64,000 bases of DNA from assembly GCF_000802965.1 (NCBI RefSeq), contig NZ_JSAK01000016.1, positions 56,854 to 120,853 on the forward strand, given 5' to 3'. A model generated the notes under the pieces. It was not told where the DNA came from. It saw only the letters and a program-made list of their open reading frames with translations, and did no database searches. Shown piece by piece: positions 27,533 to 36,688 of the stretch. Every line of letters starts with the position of its first letter. Position 1 is the stretch's first letter. Source of the DNA: Pseudomonas fluorescens. Lineage in GTDB: Bacteria > Pseudomonadota > Gammaproteobacteria > Pseudomonadales > Pseudomonadaceae. The position numbers and the translations under genes were made by a program.

Positions 27533-29050
27533 TTACGCCCGGCGTTCGTGCATCCGCGCCAACTGCCGTTCCAGCATCGACGGATAAGGCTCCATCAGCC
27601 GCTCCACACAGCAAGCGCCTTCAGGGCTGGCGATCGGGCGGATCCGCGCGCGTTGGCGGATCAGTGCGTCGTCGCTGATCTTGCGCTCCACCAGCAGCAG
27701 GTTGCGGCTGTGTTGCGACAAGGCCAGGGCGTCCTGAGCGGCATCGGTCAGCAGCAGGTCGATCTGGCTCAGGCCGAACAACTCGTCGCCCAGGGTCAGG
27801 CCCAGCTGCAATTGTAGGGTGATGCCGCTGTCGGCGACTTCGATCTGCAATTGATGACCCAGCGCGCGCAGCAACTCGCCGCAGCAAATGGCATTGGTCA
27901 GGTAGTCGTCGCCGCTGTCTTCGGTGTGGAACAGCATCAGCGTGCTGCCATCGTTCAGGGTGTGCATTTCGCTCTCATAGAGCGAAGCGGCCTGGTCGAG
28001 ACAATCGCGGTAGCGTTTGAGCAGTTCTTCCAGGCGTGTGCGTGGCAGACGACGCAGTTGCTCCTGAGAACCCAGTTGCACGGCCAGTACGGCGCTGTGC
28101 TGCGGCACGTTCGAGGCTACCGGTTTAACGGCTGGCTTCGGTGCGCTTTCTACCGGGTCATCGAGCAAGTCGGCGAAGGCGTCGTCGTCATCGTCTTCGA
28201 CGGTGCTGACAACGCGTCGGGGCGCCGCTTTCATCGCGGCCACTGGACGGCTTTCGTCGAAACTCGGATCGCGCAGGTTGCGTACTTCGAAGCCCGGTTC
28301 GGTTTCGTCGTCTTCGGTATCCTCGAATTCCGGTTCCGGTTCCGGTACGGGCGCTGGCTCCGGTGCGAAATTGGCGTGCAGCTGACGCGCCAGGTCACCG
28401 ATCTCGTCCTGACGCTCGGTGGCCGGGGTGTATTCGTCGATATTGCGCAGCCACACGCGCAATTGCAGCAGCGGCGTGGAGATGTGCCGGCCCAGGCGCA
28501 AGCTCAAGGCCAGGGACAAGGCCAGCAGAATCGCGCTCAGGATGCCCATGCTTTGCAGGCTGATGGTCATCGGTTGCTGGAACTGATCCATGTCCAGGCT
28601 GATGCGCAGCTGCCCGGCAGTCACGTCCTGGAACGTGATCTTGCTCTGGTACATGCCTTCGGCTTCGCCCAACAGACCGTGCTTGGGACGCTGACCGGCT
28701 TCAGCGAGGATGCGATTATCCACGCTATAGATGGCGGCGTGAGCCACCAGCTTGTTCTTGGTCAGGTTATTGAGCAGCACGTTGAGGCTGAGGATGTCGT
28801 TGGACACCAACAGCTCGGTGGCCGAGGTGGCCGTCTGCGTGGTCAGGCTTTCGCCCAGCGCATCCGCCTGCTCGTGCATGGCCTGCTTGAACTGCAAACC
28901 CATCACGCAGGCGTAGATGACCAGGGCCAGAGCGACCAGGATCACGTTATGGCTGGCGATGCGTAATGCAATCGGAACACGGCGGTGACGCAGTGCCCGG
29001 AAGATCAGCAGGAAGAAGTTATCGGTTTTTACTGGCGTGGGCCGGTTCAC
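27533..29050 (-). CDS. Smp/YtjB (AhpA)-like membrane protein with cyclase-like C-terminal domain
   Basis: A 505-residue inner-membrane protein. Two membrane helices (~24-48 and ~176-200) enclose a ~125-residue periplasmic domain, as in the Smp/YtjB family, which is likewise divergent from serB in E. coli. A HAMP-like segment and an acidic low-complexity linker (EPEPEFEDTEDDE) follow. The last ~170 residues resemble a class III nucleotide cyclase fold (AVLAVQLGSQEQLRRLP; LNDGSTLMLFHTED; LQLGLTLGDELFG), but the metal-binding aspartates are missing, so it is probably non-catalytic. Divergent from serB with a 134-base gap. Function unknown; a sensing role is inference. Confidence 0.75.
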   Translation of the reverse strand: MNRPTPVKTDNFFLLIFRALRHRRVPIALRIASHNVILVALALVIYACVMGLQFKQAMHEQADALGESLTTQTATSATELLVSNDILSLNVLLNNLTKNKLVAHAAIYSVDNRILAEAGQRPKHGLLGEAEGMYQSKITFQDVTAGQLRISLDMDQFQQPMTISLQSMGILSAILLALSLALSLRLGRHISTPLLQLRVWLRNIDEYTPATERQDEIGDLARQLHANFAPEPAPVPEPEPEFEDTEDDETEPGFEVRNLRDPSFDESRPVAAMKAAPRRVVSTVEDDDDDAFADLLDDPVESAPKPAVKPVASNVPQHSAVLAVQLGSQEQLRRLPRTRLEELLKRYRDCLDQAASLYESEMHTLNDGSTLMLFHTEDSGDDYLTNAICCGELLRALGHQLQIEVADSGITLQLQLGLTLGDELFGLSQIDLLLTDAAQDALALSQHSRNLLLVERKISDDALIRQRARIRPIASPEGACCVERLMEPYPSMLERQLARMHERRA

Positions 29051-29184
29051 TTGAGCTCGGCTCTTTGTCCGTGAAGTTGACGCGCAGTATAGCGACAGGC
29101 CCTAGGCCGTCAAAGCGCTCACGGTGCCCGATGGTCACTGAAAGTGGGTAGAATGCGGTTTTTTTCCACCTGCGGGGGTGCGCC

Positions 29185-30399
29185 TTGCGCGAAATCGTCC
29201 TGATAAACATCACGGGAGTCGACCGTCCGGGTCTGACTGCGGCCATTACCGGCGTTCTGGCCCAGGGTGGTGTGAACATTCTCGACATCGGTCAGGCGGT
29301 GATCCACGACACCTTGTCGTTCGGCATCCTGGTTGAAATTCCCGACACCGAGCAAGGCAAGTCGGTGCTCAAGGACATCCTGTTCAAGGGTTACGAGCTC
29401 GATCAACAAGTACGTTTCACGCCGGTATCCGAAGAGGATTACCAGCAGTGGGTCGGTAACCAGGGCAAAAAACGCCACATCGTGACGTTGCTGACCCGCA
29501 AAGTGACCGCCGGGCAATTGCAGGCCGTGAGTTCGATTACCGCCAAATATGGCCTGAACATCGATCACATCGATCGATTGTCCGGGCGCATGCCGCTCGA
29601 CACTCCGGCCGACAAGGGCAAGGGTTGCATCGAATTCTCCGTGCGTGGCGAAGCGGCCGATCCGCAGGCGCTGCGGGCCGAATTCCTCAGCGTGGCCCAG
29701 GAACTGAACGTCGACATCGCCTTCCAGGAAGATTCGCTGTTCCGTCGTAATCGTCGTTTGGCGGTGTTCGACATGGACTCGACCCTGATTGAAGCCGAAG
29801 TCATCGACGAGTTGGCCAAGGCTGCCGGTGTAGGCGACAAAGTCTCGGAAATCACCGAGCGGGCGATGGCTGGCGAACTGGACTTCCGCGCCAGTTTCAA
29901 AGAGCGCCTGGCCTTGCTCAAAGGTCTGGATGTTGGCGTGCTCGACTCGATTGGCGCGTCCTTGCGTCTGACCGAGGGTGCCGAAACCCTGTTCGCCGAA
30001 CTCAAGCGTCTGGGTTACAAGACTGCGATTCTGTCGGGTGGCTTTACCTACTTCGCCAAGCAATTGCAGGCCAAGTTGGGTATCGACTACGTGTTTGCCA
30101 ACGAACTGGAAGTGGTCGACGGTAAGGTCACCGGCGTGGCGATCGAGCCGATTGTCGATGCGCAGCGCAAGGCTGATTTGCTGAAGGAATTGGCGCACAA
30201 GGAAGGGTTGCGTCTGGAGCAGACCATTGCGGTCGGTGACGGAGCCAACGATTTGCCGATGCTGGCGATCGCCGGGTTGGGCGTGGCGTTCCGTGCCAAA
30301 CCGCTGGTGAAACAGTCGGCGAAACAGGCGATTTCCACCCTTGGGCTGGATGGCGTGCTGTATTTGCTGGGCTTTCGCGATCGCGACGGACAGTTGTAA
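29185..30399 (+). CDS. serB: Phosphoserine phosphatase
   Basis: Final step of serine synthesis: hydrolysis of phosphoserine. It has 404 residues, longer than the E. coli enzyme because it has tandem N-terminal ACT-like domains (residues 1-~180; first one EIVLINITGVDRPGLTAAIT), the pseudomonad type. The HAD domain follows with DMDSTLIEAE (nucleophile D196, D198), LSGGFTYFAKQLQ and GDGANDLPML. The TTG start at 29185 is preceded by GGGGG and gives the family N-terminus. ACT domains suggest serine-binding regulation. Confidence 0.96.
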   Translation: MREIVLINITGVDRPGLTAAITGVLAQGGVNILDIGQAVIHDTLSFGILVEIPDTEQGKSVLKDILFKGYELDQQVRFTPVSEEDYQQWVGNQGKKRHIVTLLTRKVTAGQLQAVSSITAKYGLNIDHIDRLSGRMPLDTPADKGKGCIEFSVRGEAADPQALRAEFLSVAQELNVDIAFQEDSLFRRNRRLAVFDMDSTLIEAEVIDELAKAAGVGDKVSEITERAMAGELDFRASFKERLALLKGLDVGVLDSIGASLRLTEGAETLFAELKRLGYKTAILSGGFTYFAKQLQAKLGIDYVFANELEVVDGKVTGVAIEPIVDAQRKADLLKELAHKEGLRLEQTIAVGDGANDLPMLAIAGLGVAFRAKPLVKQSAKQAISTLGLDGVLYLLGFRDRDGQL

Positions 30400-30402
30400 A
30401 TA

Positions 30403-30465
30403 GTAGGAGCTTGCTGGCGATGGGGTTCTTGATGACGCCATCGCCAGCAAGCCGGTTCCTACAGG
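30403..30465. repeat. REP-type inverted pair, family B
   Basis: GTAGGAGCTTGCTGGCGATG inverted with CATCGCCAGCAAGCCGGTTC, with 20-odd bases between, in the gap of the convergent genes serB and psd. The left arm has lost a few bases. Confidence 0.8.
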
Positions 30466-30510
30466 TTTGCGAACGCGGTGAGCCAGGCGCACCGCGTTCC
30501 AGCACACGGG

Positions 30511-31371
30511 TTATGCTTTTGGCAGGCCCATACCCTGACCCATCTGCACCGGCGAACCCGCCGCCAGTTCTTCAGCCCACTGCACTTGATCCGGCCCGAA
30601 CAGCACGACAGCGGTCGAACCCAGTTTGAAGCGACCCAGTTCCGCACCCTTTTCCAGGTGGATCGGCGCACGGGCGGCTTCGTCGTAGCGGAAGGTTTTC
30701 AGTTCGCGTTTCGGCGGCGTGACCAGGCCGGCCCAAACGGTTTCAATCGACGCCACGATCATTGCGCCCACCAGCACCACGGCCATCGGCCCGCGCTCGG
30801 TGTCGAAAATGCACGCCACACGCTCGTTGCGGGCGAACAGTTCCGGGACGTTTTCAGCAGTGGTCTGGTTGACCGAGAAAATCCGGCCGGGAATGTAGAC
30901 CATCTCGCGCAGGGTCCCGGCCAGTGGCATGTGCACGCGGTGGTAGTCCTTCGGCGACAGGTAAATAGTCGCAAAATCACCGCCCATGAAAGGTGCAGCA
31001 TTTGCCGCGTCGCCCCCCAGTAGTTCCAGCACGCTGAAACTGTGGCCCTTGGCCTGGAACACGCGACCGTGTTCGATCGGGCCGAGTTGGCTAACCGCAC
31101 CATCCGCCGGGCTGAGGATCGCGCCCGGTGTTTCGTCCAGTGGGCGCGCGCCGTCTTTCAAAGCACGGGTGAAGAATGCATTGAAATGCTCATAGGCGGT
31201 CAGGTCTTCAACCAGTGCCTGGGACATGTCCACTTGATAACGCTTGGCGAACCACGCGGTGAACGCATTCTTGAACCAGCGCACGCGGCATTCGGCGATG
31301 CAGCCGGCCAGTCGCGAGAGCAAGTGGTGGGGCAGCAGGTACTGGCTGAGGATAAACAAACGCTCTTTCAT
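30511..31371 (-). CDS. psd: Phosphatidylserine decarboxylase proenzyme
   Basis: Makes phosphatidylethanolamine from phosphatidylserine at the inner membrane. It has 286 residues, the usual length. The proenzyme self-cleaves within LGST (250-253, between G251 and S252) to form the pyruvoyl cofactor. Other conserved parts: [11 protein letters not shown] (catalytic Asp region) and [15 protein letters not shown] (His of the triad). It lies 18 bases after the rhodanese gene on the same strand and is likely co-transcribed with it. Confidence 0.96.
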   Translation of the reverse strand: MKERLFILSQYLLPHHLLSRLAGCIAECRVRWFKNAFTAWFAKRYQVDMSQALVEDLTAYEHFNAFFTRALKDGARPLDETPGAILSPADGAVSQLGPIEHGRVFQAKGHSFSVLELLGGDAANAAPFMGGDFATIYLSPKDYHRVHMPLAGTLREMVYIPGRIFSVNQTTAENVPELFARNERVACIFDTERGPMAVVLVGAMIVASIETVWAGLVTPPKRELKTFRYDEAARAPIHLEKGAELGRFKLGSTAVVLFGPDQVQWAEELAAGSPVQMGQGMGLPKA

Positions 31372-31389
31372 TGGGTGTCCTTAAAAACC

Positions 31390-32205
31390 TTAAAGCTCGA
31401 CAGGCGTGTCAGGGTGATTGCCCCATTCGCCCCAGGAACCGGCGTAGCCTTTGACCCGCGGATAACCGAGGGACTTGGCCACCAGATAAGTGAAGCCCGA
31501 CCGATGATGGGTCTGGCAGTGGGTAATGATTTCTTTGTCAGGCGTGATGCCGAGTTGTTCGAGGATCTGCGGCATGTCGCTGCGGATGCGCAGGTTGCGC
31601 GCCTGATCCATGCCCGCGGTCCATTCGAAATTGACTGCGCCGGGAATGTGCCCGCCCTTGGCGGCCAGCACTTTCTCGCCCGAGTATTCCAGCGGCCCGC
31701 GTGCGTCCCAGATCGCCAGGTCGGCGGCGCCGAGACGGCTTTGCAGGTACTCACGGGTGGCAGTCGGTTCGTCGTGGAGGGTCAGGCTGACCGGACCGCC
31801 GACCGCTGGCGGGACCTGGATCGACATCGGAAAGCCTTCCGCCAGCCAGGATTTCAGGCCGCCGTCGACATAGTGGTATTTGCTGTGGCCAATGACATCC
31901 AGCAGCCAGATAAAGCGCCCGGCCCAGCCGCCACCTTCGTCGTCATACACGACGTAGACCGCGTCGGGGTTGTGTCCCAGCTCACCGAACAGCGCTTCGA
32001 GTGCCGCTTGCGATGGCATCAGGCCTGGCGCCGGCGGCTGACCGAGTTGCGTGCGTTTCGGATCGACAAAACGTGCGCCGGGGATATGCCCTTCGGTGTA
32101 GCGGGCGCTGCTGGTCAGGTCCACCAGGATCAGTTCGCGGGCGTCGAGGCGAGGGAGCAAGTCGCTCGGTTCGATTACCAGCGGCAAGCCAGAGAAGTCA
32201 GACAT
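31390..32205 (-). CDS. rhdA: Thiosulfate sulfurtransferase (rhodanese)
   Basis: Two-domain rhodanese, 271 residues, the same length as Azotobacter vinelandii RhdA. The active-site loop HCQTHHRSG puts the persulfide cysteine at C230, as in that protein; the HCQTHHRS loop is its hallmark. The N-terminal domain is the inactive copy, with Asp at the cysteine position (YDDEGGGWAGR). It transfers sulfane sulfur from thiosulfate to cyanide or protein acceptors. The ATG at 32205 has GGAGA 8 bases upstream; a start 18 bases earlier lacks this. Grouped with psd. Confidence 0.92.
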   Translation of the reverse strand: MSDFSGLPLVIEPSDLLPRLDARELILVDLTSSARYTEGHIPGARFVDPKRTQLGQPPAPGLMPSQAALEALFGELGHNPDAVYVVYDDEGGGWAGRFIWLLDVIGHSKYHYVDGGLKSWLAEGFPMSIQVPPAVGGPVSLTLHDEPTATREYLQSRLGAADLAIWDARGPLEYSGEKVLAAKGGHIPGAVNFEWTAGMDQARNLRIRSDMPQILEQLGITPDKEIITHCQTHHRSGFTYLVAKSLGYPRVKGYAGSWGEWGNHPDTPVEL

Positions 32206-32247
32206 GTGAGGTCTCCAGGGCACAAAAGGGAGGATTGTAACGCAGGC

Positions 32248-33786
32248 TCATTTGCCGCGTTCACTAAAGCTGTGCAGCGCTTTTTCGATGCACTGCGCGG
32301 TTTTGCCGAAGGCTTGCACGGTGATTTCCGAAAACGGCCCGCCGCCCTGATCCGCGACCACAATCATGATCACCCGGCCATTGTTGACCAGCGAGCGTAG
32401 CAGCAGATGTTCACCGCTGAATTGCGCACGCAGGTTGTTGGGTAGCAGGGCAGAAAATTGCGCGTTGTTCGCCGGCGTCAGGCGTACCTGAGCCTGTTGC
32501 GCGAGCAGGCGTTGCAGCACGTTGCCTTGGCTGACCGCGAAATTAAGCCCGGCCACTTCTTTCGGTAATCCAGCGGTCTGATGTACTCGCAGATTGGCGT
32601 GTGTGCGATCGGCCATCAAAATCATCACTCGGCGCATGCCACACGCGACCAGTGCGTCACGGGCGGACGTGGTCAGGTGCATGGCATTGGTGAATCGACT
32701 CGGCTCGACCAGCAATTCAGCGCATTGCTTGCGCCACTTCGCCAAGTCTTCAGCGGTAGGCGCTGGCGCCGCAAGCAACCCGGCGTGAACGCGGTTCATG
32801 CCCCACGGCCAGATCAGCGCTTCGGCGGGGTGCCAAAGGTCAGGCATGGCGTGATGCCGTGCGCTGTTCGCCGCCTGTTGGTGCAACTGTTGCTGCAACT
32901 CATCCATCGGCATTTGCAGGTAAAGGCTGGTCAGGTATTGCCAGCGCTCGCTGTGCGGACTGTCCCAGGCCTGTTGCGCCGACAACGCCAGACCGTTGGC
33001 CAGCAACACGGTGTTGGCCGGTTGATTGAGCCAGCGGCGCAGGTTCGGATCGTCGTCAAGGCGGTTTTGCTGACGCAACGGGTGCTCGCTGTCGCGGGCG
33101 ATGCGCAGGACTTTCACCAGTTCCCGTTGTTCGGTCAGCAGCAGTCGATAGCCTTGCTGGACCCAAATGGGCAGGCGCCAGATGTCTACCAGGGCCAGGC
33201 CGATTTTCAGCAGGGGCACGCCAAACAGCTGTTTTTCGACTTTTCGCGCCGACTCACCTTTATAGATGACCCGCAACTCCCACTCTTCGAGCAATTGCGG
33301 ATGAGTCAACGCCAATGGCCACAGCGGCGACAGAAACAGCAGGCTGCCCCAGTGGATGTCCTGCCACAGGCGCGCCAGGCGGCTGGCAAAAAAACCGTTG
33401 GCCTGTTGCGTGGCGTGCTGGCTGATCATTTGCAGTTGGCGCAGGGCTTTCGGAATCTCGGCCTGCGGTAGCGCGGGCAACCGCTCAAGCAGTTCTTCGG
33501 TGCGCTTCAAACCGAGACGATTGATCGCGACTTCAAGGTTCTCCGCCGGCTCGGTCATGTTGCCATGGGTGTGCCGGTTGGCTTCGCGGATCACGCTCAA
33601 GGCCAGGGCCGGACTGTCCTGCATCAATTCGGCGATGTCGCGCAGCGAGCTGCGACTGTTGCGGATCGCCCGGCTGACGCGGTCATGGCTGTGTTGCGGA
33701 ACCGGCAGGCGCACGCCATCGAGAAGCTTGACCCAGCCTTCGAGAGTGGTCGGTTTTAGCGTCGGAACGTTCGTTTCGTTAGGCAT
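32248..33786 (-). CDS. HDOD domain protein with GAF-like C-terminus
   Basis: A 512-residue cytoplasmic regulator. The N-terminal ~20-220 region matches HDOD (RAIRNSRSSLRDIAELMQDSPALALSVIREAN; INRLGLKRTEELLERLP), a phosphohydrolase-like fold without the HD residues that serves signalling. Around residues 360-505 a GAF-like segment can be recognised (TSARDALVACGMRRVMILMAD to HLLLRSLVNNGRVIMIVV). It is divergent from motA, and HDOD proteins often affect motility or second messengers; any link with motAB is inference from position. Confidence 0.8.
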   Translation of the reverse strand: MPNETNVPTLKPTTLEGWVKLLDGVRLPVPQHSHDRVSRAIRNSRSSLRDIAELMQDSPALALSVIREANRHTHGNMTEPAENLEVAINRLGLKRTEELLERLPALPQAEIPKALRQLQMISQHATQQANGFFASRLARLWQDIHWGSLLFLSPLWPLALTHPQLLEEWELRVIYKGESARKVEKQLFGVPLLKIGLALVDIWRLPIWVQQGYRLLLTEQRELVKVLRIARDSEHPLRQQNRLDDDPNLRRWLNQPANTVLLANGLALSAQQAWDSPHSERWQYLTSLYLQMPMDELQQQLHQQAANSARHHAMPDLWHPAEALIWPWGMNRVHAGLLAAPAPTAEDLAKWRKQCAELLVEPSRFTNAMHLTTSARDALVACGMRRVMILMADRTHANLRVHQTAGLPKEVAGLNFAVSQGNVLQRLLAQQAQVRLTPANNAQFSALLPNNLRAQFSGEHLLLRSLVNNGRVIMIVVADQGGGPFSEITVQAFGKTAQCIEKALHSFSERGK

Positions 33787-33857
33787 GTCTGGAGGCGATC
33801 ATCGTCAGCGTTAACGGTGCCCGGAGCGGGTCAAATTGGCTTTTCGCCTGAACTGGC

Positions 33858-33884
33858 TATAGTCTGGCGCAGTTTTGCCGATAA
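33858..33884 (+). promoter_or_regulatory. Sigma-28 (FliA) promoter of motAB
   Basis: TATA - 15 bases - GCCGATAA matches the FliA consensus TAAA-N15-GCCGATAA with one mismatch in the -35 and a perfect -10. It lies 68 bases before the motA ATG. Stator genes are late flagellar genes, so this is the expected sigma factor. Confidence 0.85.
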
Positions 33885-33952
33885 GTAGAAGAAGAGATTT
33901 TTTAACTTCCGAATATGACCTTGAACCCGACTCAGTAAGTGCTCTCCTACCT

Positions 33953-34804
33953 ATGGCTAAAATAATCGGCATCATCGTCGTATTCGCGAGCGTGCTCGGC
34001 GGATACGTGCTCTCCCACGGCAAAATTGCCGCCCTGATTCAACCCTTCGAGGTCATGATTATCGGTGGTGCGGCCCTCGGTGCATTCCTGCAGGCCAACC
34101 CCGGCTACATGACGATGCACGTGCTCAAGAAGTCTTTGAGCATGTTCGGTTCGCGTTTCAACCACGGCTTCTACCTTGAAGTGCTGGGCCTGATCTACGA
34201 GATCCTCAACAAGAGCCGCCGCGAAGGCATGATGGCCATCGAAGGTGACATCGAAGACGCCGCCGCGAGCCCGATCTTCGCCAAGTACCCGGCAGTCCTC
34301 AAGGACGAGCGCATGACCGCGTTCATCTGCGATTACCTGCGCATCATGTCCTCCGGCAACATGGCTCCCCATGAGCTGGAAGGCCTGTTCGACATGGAAC
34401 TGTACAGCCTCAAGGAAGACCTGGAGCACCCCTCCCACGCGGTGAACGGCATCGCCGACGCCATGCCCGGTTTCGGTATCGTCGCTGCAGTACTGGGTAT
34501 CGTGGTGACCATGGCGTCCCTGGGTGAGGGCGACCAGAAGTCCATCGGCCTGCACGTCGGTGCGGCACTGGTGGGTACCTTCTTCGGTATTCTCGCCGCC
34601 TACGGCTTCTTCGGCCCGCTGGCTCATTCCCTGGCCCACGATGCCAAGGAAGAGCTGAACGTTTACGAAGCCATCAAGGCCTCGCTGGTGGCTTCGGCTT
34701 CCGGCATGCCGCCGTCGCTGGCCGTGGAGTTCGGGCGCAAGGTTCTGTACCCGGCGCACCGTCCAAGCTTCGCCGAGCTGGAACAAGCGGTTCGTGGTCG
34801 CTAA
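33953..34804 (+). CDS. motA: Flagellar motor stator protein MotA
   Basis: Proton-conducting stator subunit, 283 residues, with four membrane helices and the large cytoplasmic loop between helices 2 and 3 that contacts FliG. The helix 3 proline region reads MPGFGIVAAVLGIVVTM. ATG 33953 begins MAKIIGIIVVFASVLGGYVL, the family start; the frame opening at 33875 lies within the promoter and is rejected. It is followed after 3 bases by motB. Pseudomonads usually also have a second stator pair, MotCD, elsewhere. Confidence 0.97.
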   Translation: MAKIIGIIVVFASVLGGYVLSHGKIAALIQPFEVMIIGGAALGAFLQANPGYMTMHVLKKSLSMFGSRFNHGFYLEVLGLIYEILNKSRREGMMAIEGDIEDAAASPIFAKYPAVLKDERMTAFICDYLRIMSSGNMAPHELEGLFDMELYSLKEDLEHPSHAVNGIADAMPGFGIVAAVLGIVVTMASLGEGDQKSIGLHVGAALVGTFFGILAAYGFFGPLAHSLAHDAKEELNVYEAIKASLVASASGMPPSLAVEFGRKVLYPAHRPSFAELEQAVRGR

Positions 34805-34807
34805 GAA

Positions 34808-35836
34808 ATGGAAAATAACCAGCCGATAATCATCAAGCGCGTCAAGCGCATCGCCGGCGGGCATCACGGGGGCGCCTGGAAAATCGCCTTCGCCGACTTC
34901 GCCACGGCGATGATGGCGTTCTTCCTGGTGTTGTGGCTGTTGTCCACGGCCACGCCGGAACAGAAGATCGCCATCGCCGGTTACTTCAAGGACCCGATCG
35001 GCTTCTCCGAAAGCGGCACGCCGTACATTATTGACTTGGGCGGCACACCGACCCTGGCGCCGGAAAACACCCTCAACCCCGAGGTGAAATCCCAGCCGCA
35101 GCCGGACAAGGTGACCGTCGACGCCGAACAGGTCGAAGGCATGGCCGAGATGGTCGAGAAGGAGCGCCTCGAACTGTTGCTGCAAGAATTGCAGAACAAG
35201 GTCGAAGAAAATCCGCAGCTACAGAAATTCAAAGACCAGATCCTGTTCGAGATCACGCCGGACGGCTTGCGCATCCAGATCGTGGACGCGGAAAACCGGC
35301 CGATGTTTGACTCGGGCTCGGCGCGTCTGAAGCCGTACTTCGAAGACATCCTGTTGGCCATGGCCGACACGATCAAAGCGGTGCCGAACAAGATCAGCAT
35401 CAGCGGCCACACCGATGCCAAGCCGTACATCGGCACCGGCGATTTCGGTAACTGGGAACTCTCGGCCAACCGTGCCAACGCCGCTCGCCGTGCGCTGGTG
35501 GCGGGCAGCTATCCGGACCAGCAAGTGGCGCGTGTGGTGGGTTACGCCTCGTCGGCGCTGTTCGACCGCGAACATCCGTTCAATCCGGTGAACCGTCGTA
35601 TCGACATCATCGTGCTGACCAAGAAAGCCCAGCGTGCTATCGAAGGTTCGCAGGGGGCGGAACCGGCACCTGATGCGCCGCAAGGTTCGGCTGCTCCGGC
35701 AACTGAATCAGCGACGCCAGCTGATCCGAATGCGTTGCCGGCGGACAAGGAACCGTTGCCGGCACATGAACTTCGTGAGCGTCTGAACCTGTTCGATGAT
35801 CCGGCGCCGAAACCGGGTGAACCACCGAAGCAGTGA
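34808..35836 (+). CDS. motB: Flagellar motor stator protein MotB
   Basis: Anchors the stator to peptidoglycan and forms the ion channel with MotA. It has 342 residues. The single N-terminal helix has the plug motif ADFATAMMAFFLVLWLL with proton-binding D30. An OmpA-like peptidoglycan-binding domain spans ~150-275 (ISGHTDAKPYIG; NWELSANRANAARRAL; NPVNRRIDIIVL). A Pro/Ala-rich tail of ~60 residues ends the protein. The aspartate and absence of sodium-type signatures suggest proton drive. Ends 4 bases before a strong terminator. Confidence 0.97.
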   Translation: MENNQPIIIKRVKRIAGGHHGGAWKIAFADFATAMMAFFLVLWLLSTATPEQKIAIAGYFKDPIGFSESGTPYIIDLGGTPTLAPENTLNPEVKSQPQPDKVTVDAEQVEGMAEMVEKERLELLLQELQNKVEENPQLQKFKDQILFEITPDGLRIQIVDAENRPMFDSGSARLKPYFEDILLAMADTIKAVPNKISISGHTDAKPYIGTGDFGNWELSANRANAARRALVAGSYPDQQVARVVGYASSALFDREHPFNPVNRRIDIIVLTKKAQRAIEGSQGAEPAPDAPQGSAAPATESATPADPNALPADKEPLPAHELRERLNLFDDPAPKPGEPPKQ

Positions 35837-35840
35837 TCGA

Positions 35841-35876
35841 CAACAAAAAGCCGACAGAGATGTCGGCTTTTTGTTG
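35841..35876 (+). terminator. Intrinsic terminator of motAB
   Basis: A perfect 16-pair stem (CAACAAAAAGCCGACA with its complement) closes a GAGA tetraloop, with a T-run on the right arm, just after the motB stop. Confidence 0.9.
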
Positions 35877-35888
35877 TGGTGCATCAAG

Positions 35889-35921
35889 ATCAAAAGATCG
35901 CAGCCTTCGGCAGCTCCTACA
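35889..35921. repeat. Single REP, family C
   Basis: AAAAGATCGCAGCCTTCGGC followed by AGCTCCTACAGG, the reverse orientation of the element at 11695-11729. It is followed directly by family B repeats. Confidence 0.8.
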
Positions 35922-35942
35922 GGAGTACCGCGTTTCCCCTCC

Positions 35943-36153
35943 TGTAGGAGCCGGCTTGCTGGCGATCGTCGTTAACGATGACGCGGGCTGTCTGGACCCA
36001 CTCGGCGTACTTGAGACCATCGCCAGCAAGCCGGCTCCTACAAGTTTTGCGTTGTTTGCATTTTTCCGGGGGGCAGTGAAGTCCTTTTCCCCAAAGAAAA
36101 AGCCCCGTTCTCGAAGTCCAGTAGGAGCCGGCTTGCTGGCGATGAACGATTAC
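35943..36153. repeat. Family B REP pair plus a third half-element
   Basis: The inverted pair 35943-36042 (GTAGGAGCCGGCTTGCTGGC ... GCCAGCAAGCCGGCTCCTAC) is followed by a solitary left arm at 36121-36142. The stretch between motB and the TIR gene (about 360 bases) holds only the terminator and these repeats; no gene is seen. The repeats form the left edge of the defence insert. Confidence 0.85.
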
Positions 36154-36196
36154 GCGGACCATCGGCGTGACCGGAATAAATCGATGCGCATTGACC

Positions 36197-36688
36197 TCAG
36201 AAACCACGATTGATCCTGGACTTCAAGTCACTGTGGAATCGATCAGCATTGGTCTTGTTGAACGTGCGCGCGGATTCGCTTCCGGTCACCGATTCCAGCG
36301 CGATTGAACGCTTGAGCGTCACCTCGTTGCGATAAGCATCAATGAAGAACTCGATGTCCTTGTCGCTGGTGAGCTTCGGCCATTTGTCCAGGAACAGCGG
36401 CAGCTCTGTCGGACCGGTCTTGAACGAGCAGATGCGTCGATTGCTGATCGTCGCTTCGCCGATTTCAAACGGCACCCACCAGGACGATGCGGTCTTTTCC
36501 GAAACTACCGCCAGAAGGTGCGTGCACTCGGTGATGTTGCGGGTGATGACGCCTGTGATGTCATCGGTGGTCTGGGATTCTGGGTCCAGCACGTCGAGGT
36601 AGGTCTTGATGTTCGCCTGCATCAGGCGCGTGTTGATGTTGATCGCATGGGCGCGATCCATGTGGCGGTAGCTGATAAACACTGGCAT
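36197..36688 (-). CDS. TIR-domain protein (canonical TIR), third gene of defence operon
   Basis: A 163-residue protein that is almost entirely a TIR domain. VFISYRHMDRAHAININTRL is the first strand and box 1 region; LLAVVSEKTASSWWVPFEIG is the region of the catalytic glutamate, predicted E75 (pattern W-x-x-x-E). TIR domains with this residue usually consume NAD+ and may produce cyclic ADP-ribose signals. Its ATG overlaps the caspase gene stop by one base (TGATG), so the two are coupled. It is not closely similar to the other TIR in this operon. Function in phage defence is inferred from neighbours. Confidence 0.85.
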   Translation of the reverse strand: MPVFISYRHMDRAHAININTRLMQANIKTYLDVLDPESQTTDDITGVITRNITECTHLLAVVSEKTASSWWVPFEIGEATISNRRICSFKTGPTELPLFLDKWPKLTSDKDIEFFIDAYRNEVTLKRSIALESVTGSESARTFNKTNADRFHSDLKSRINRGF

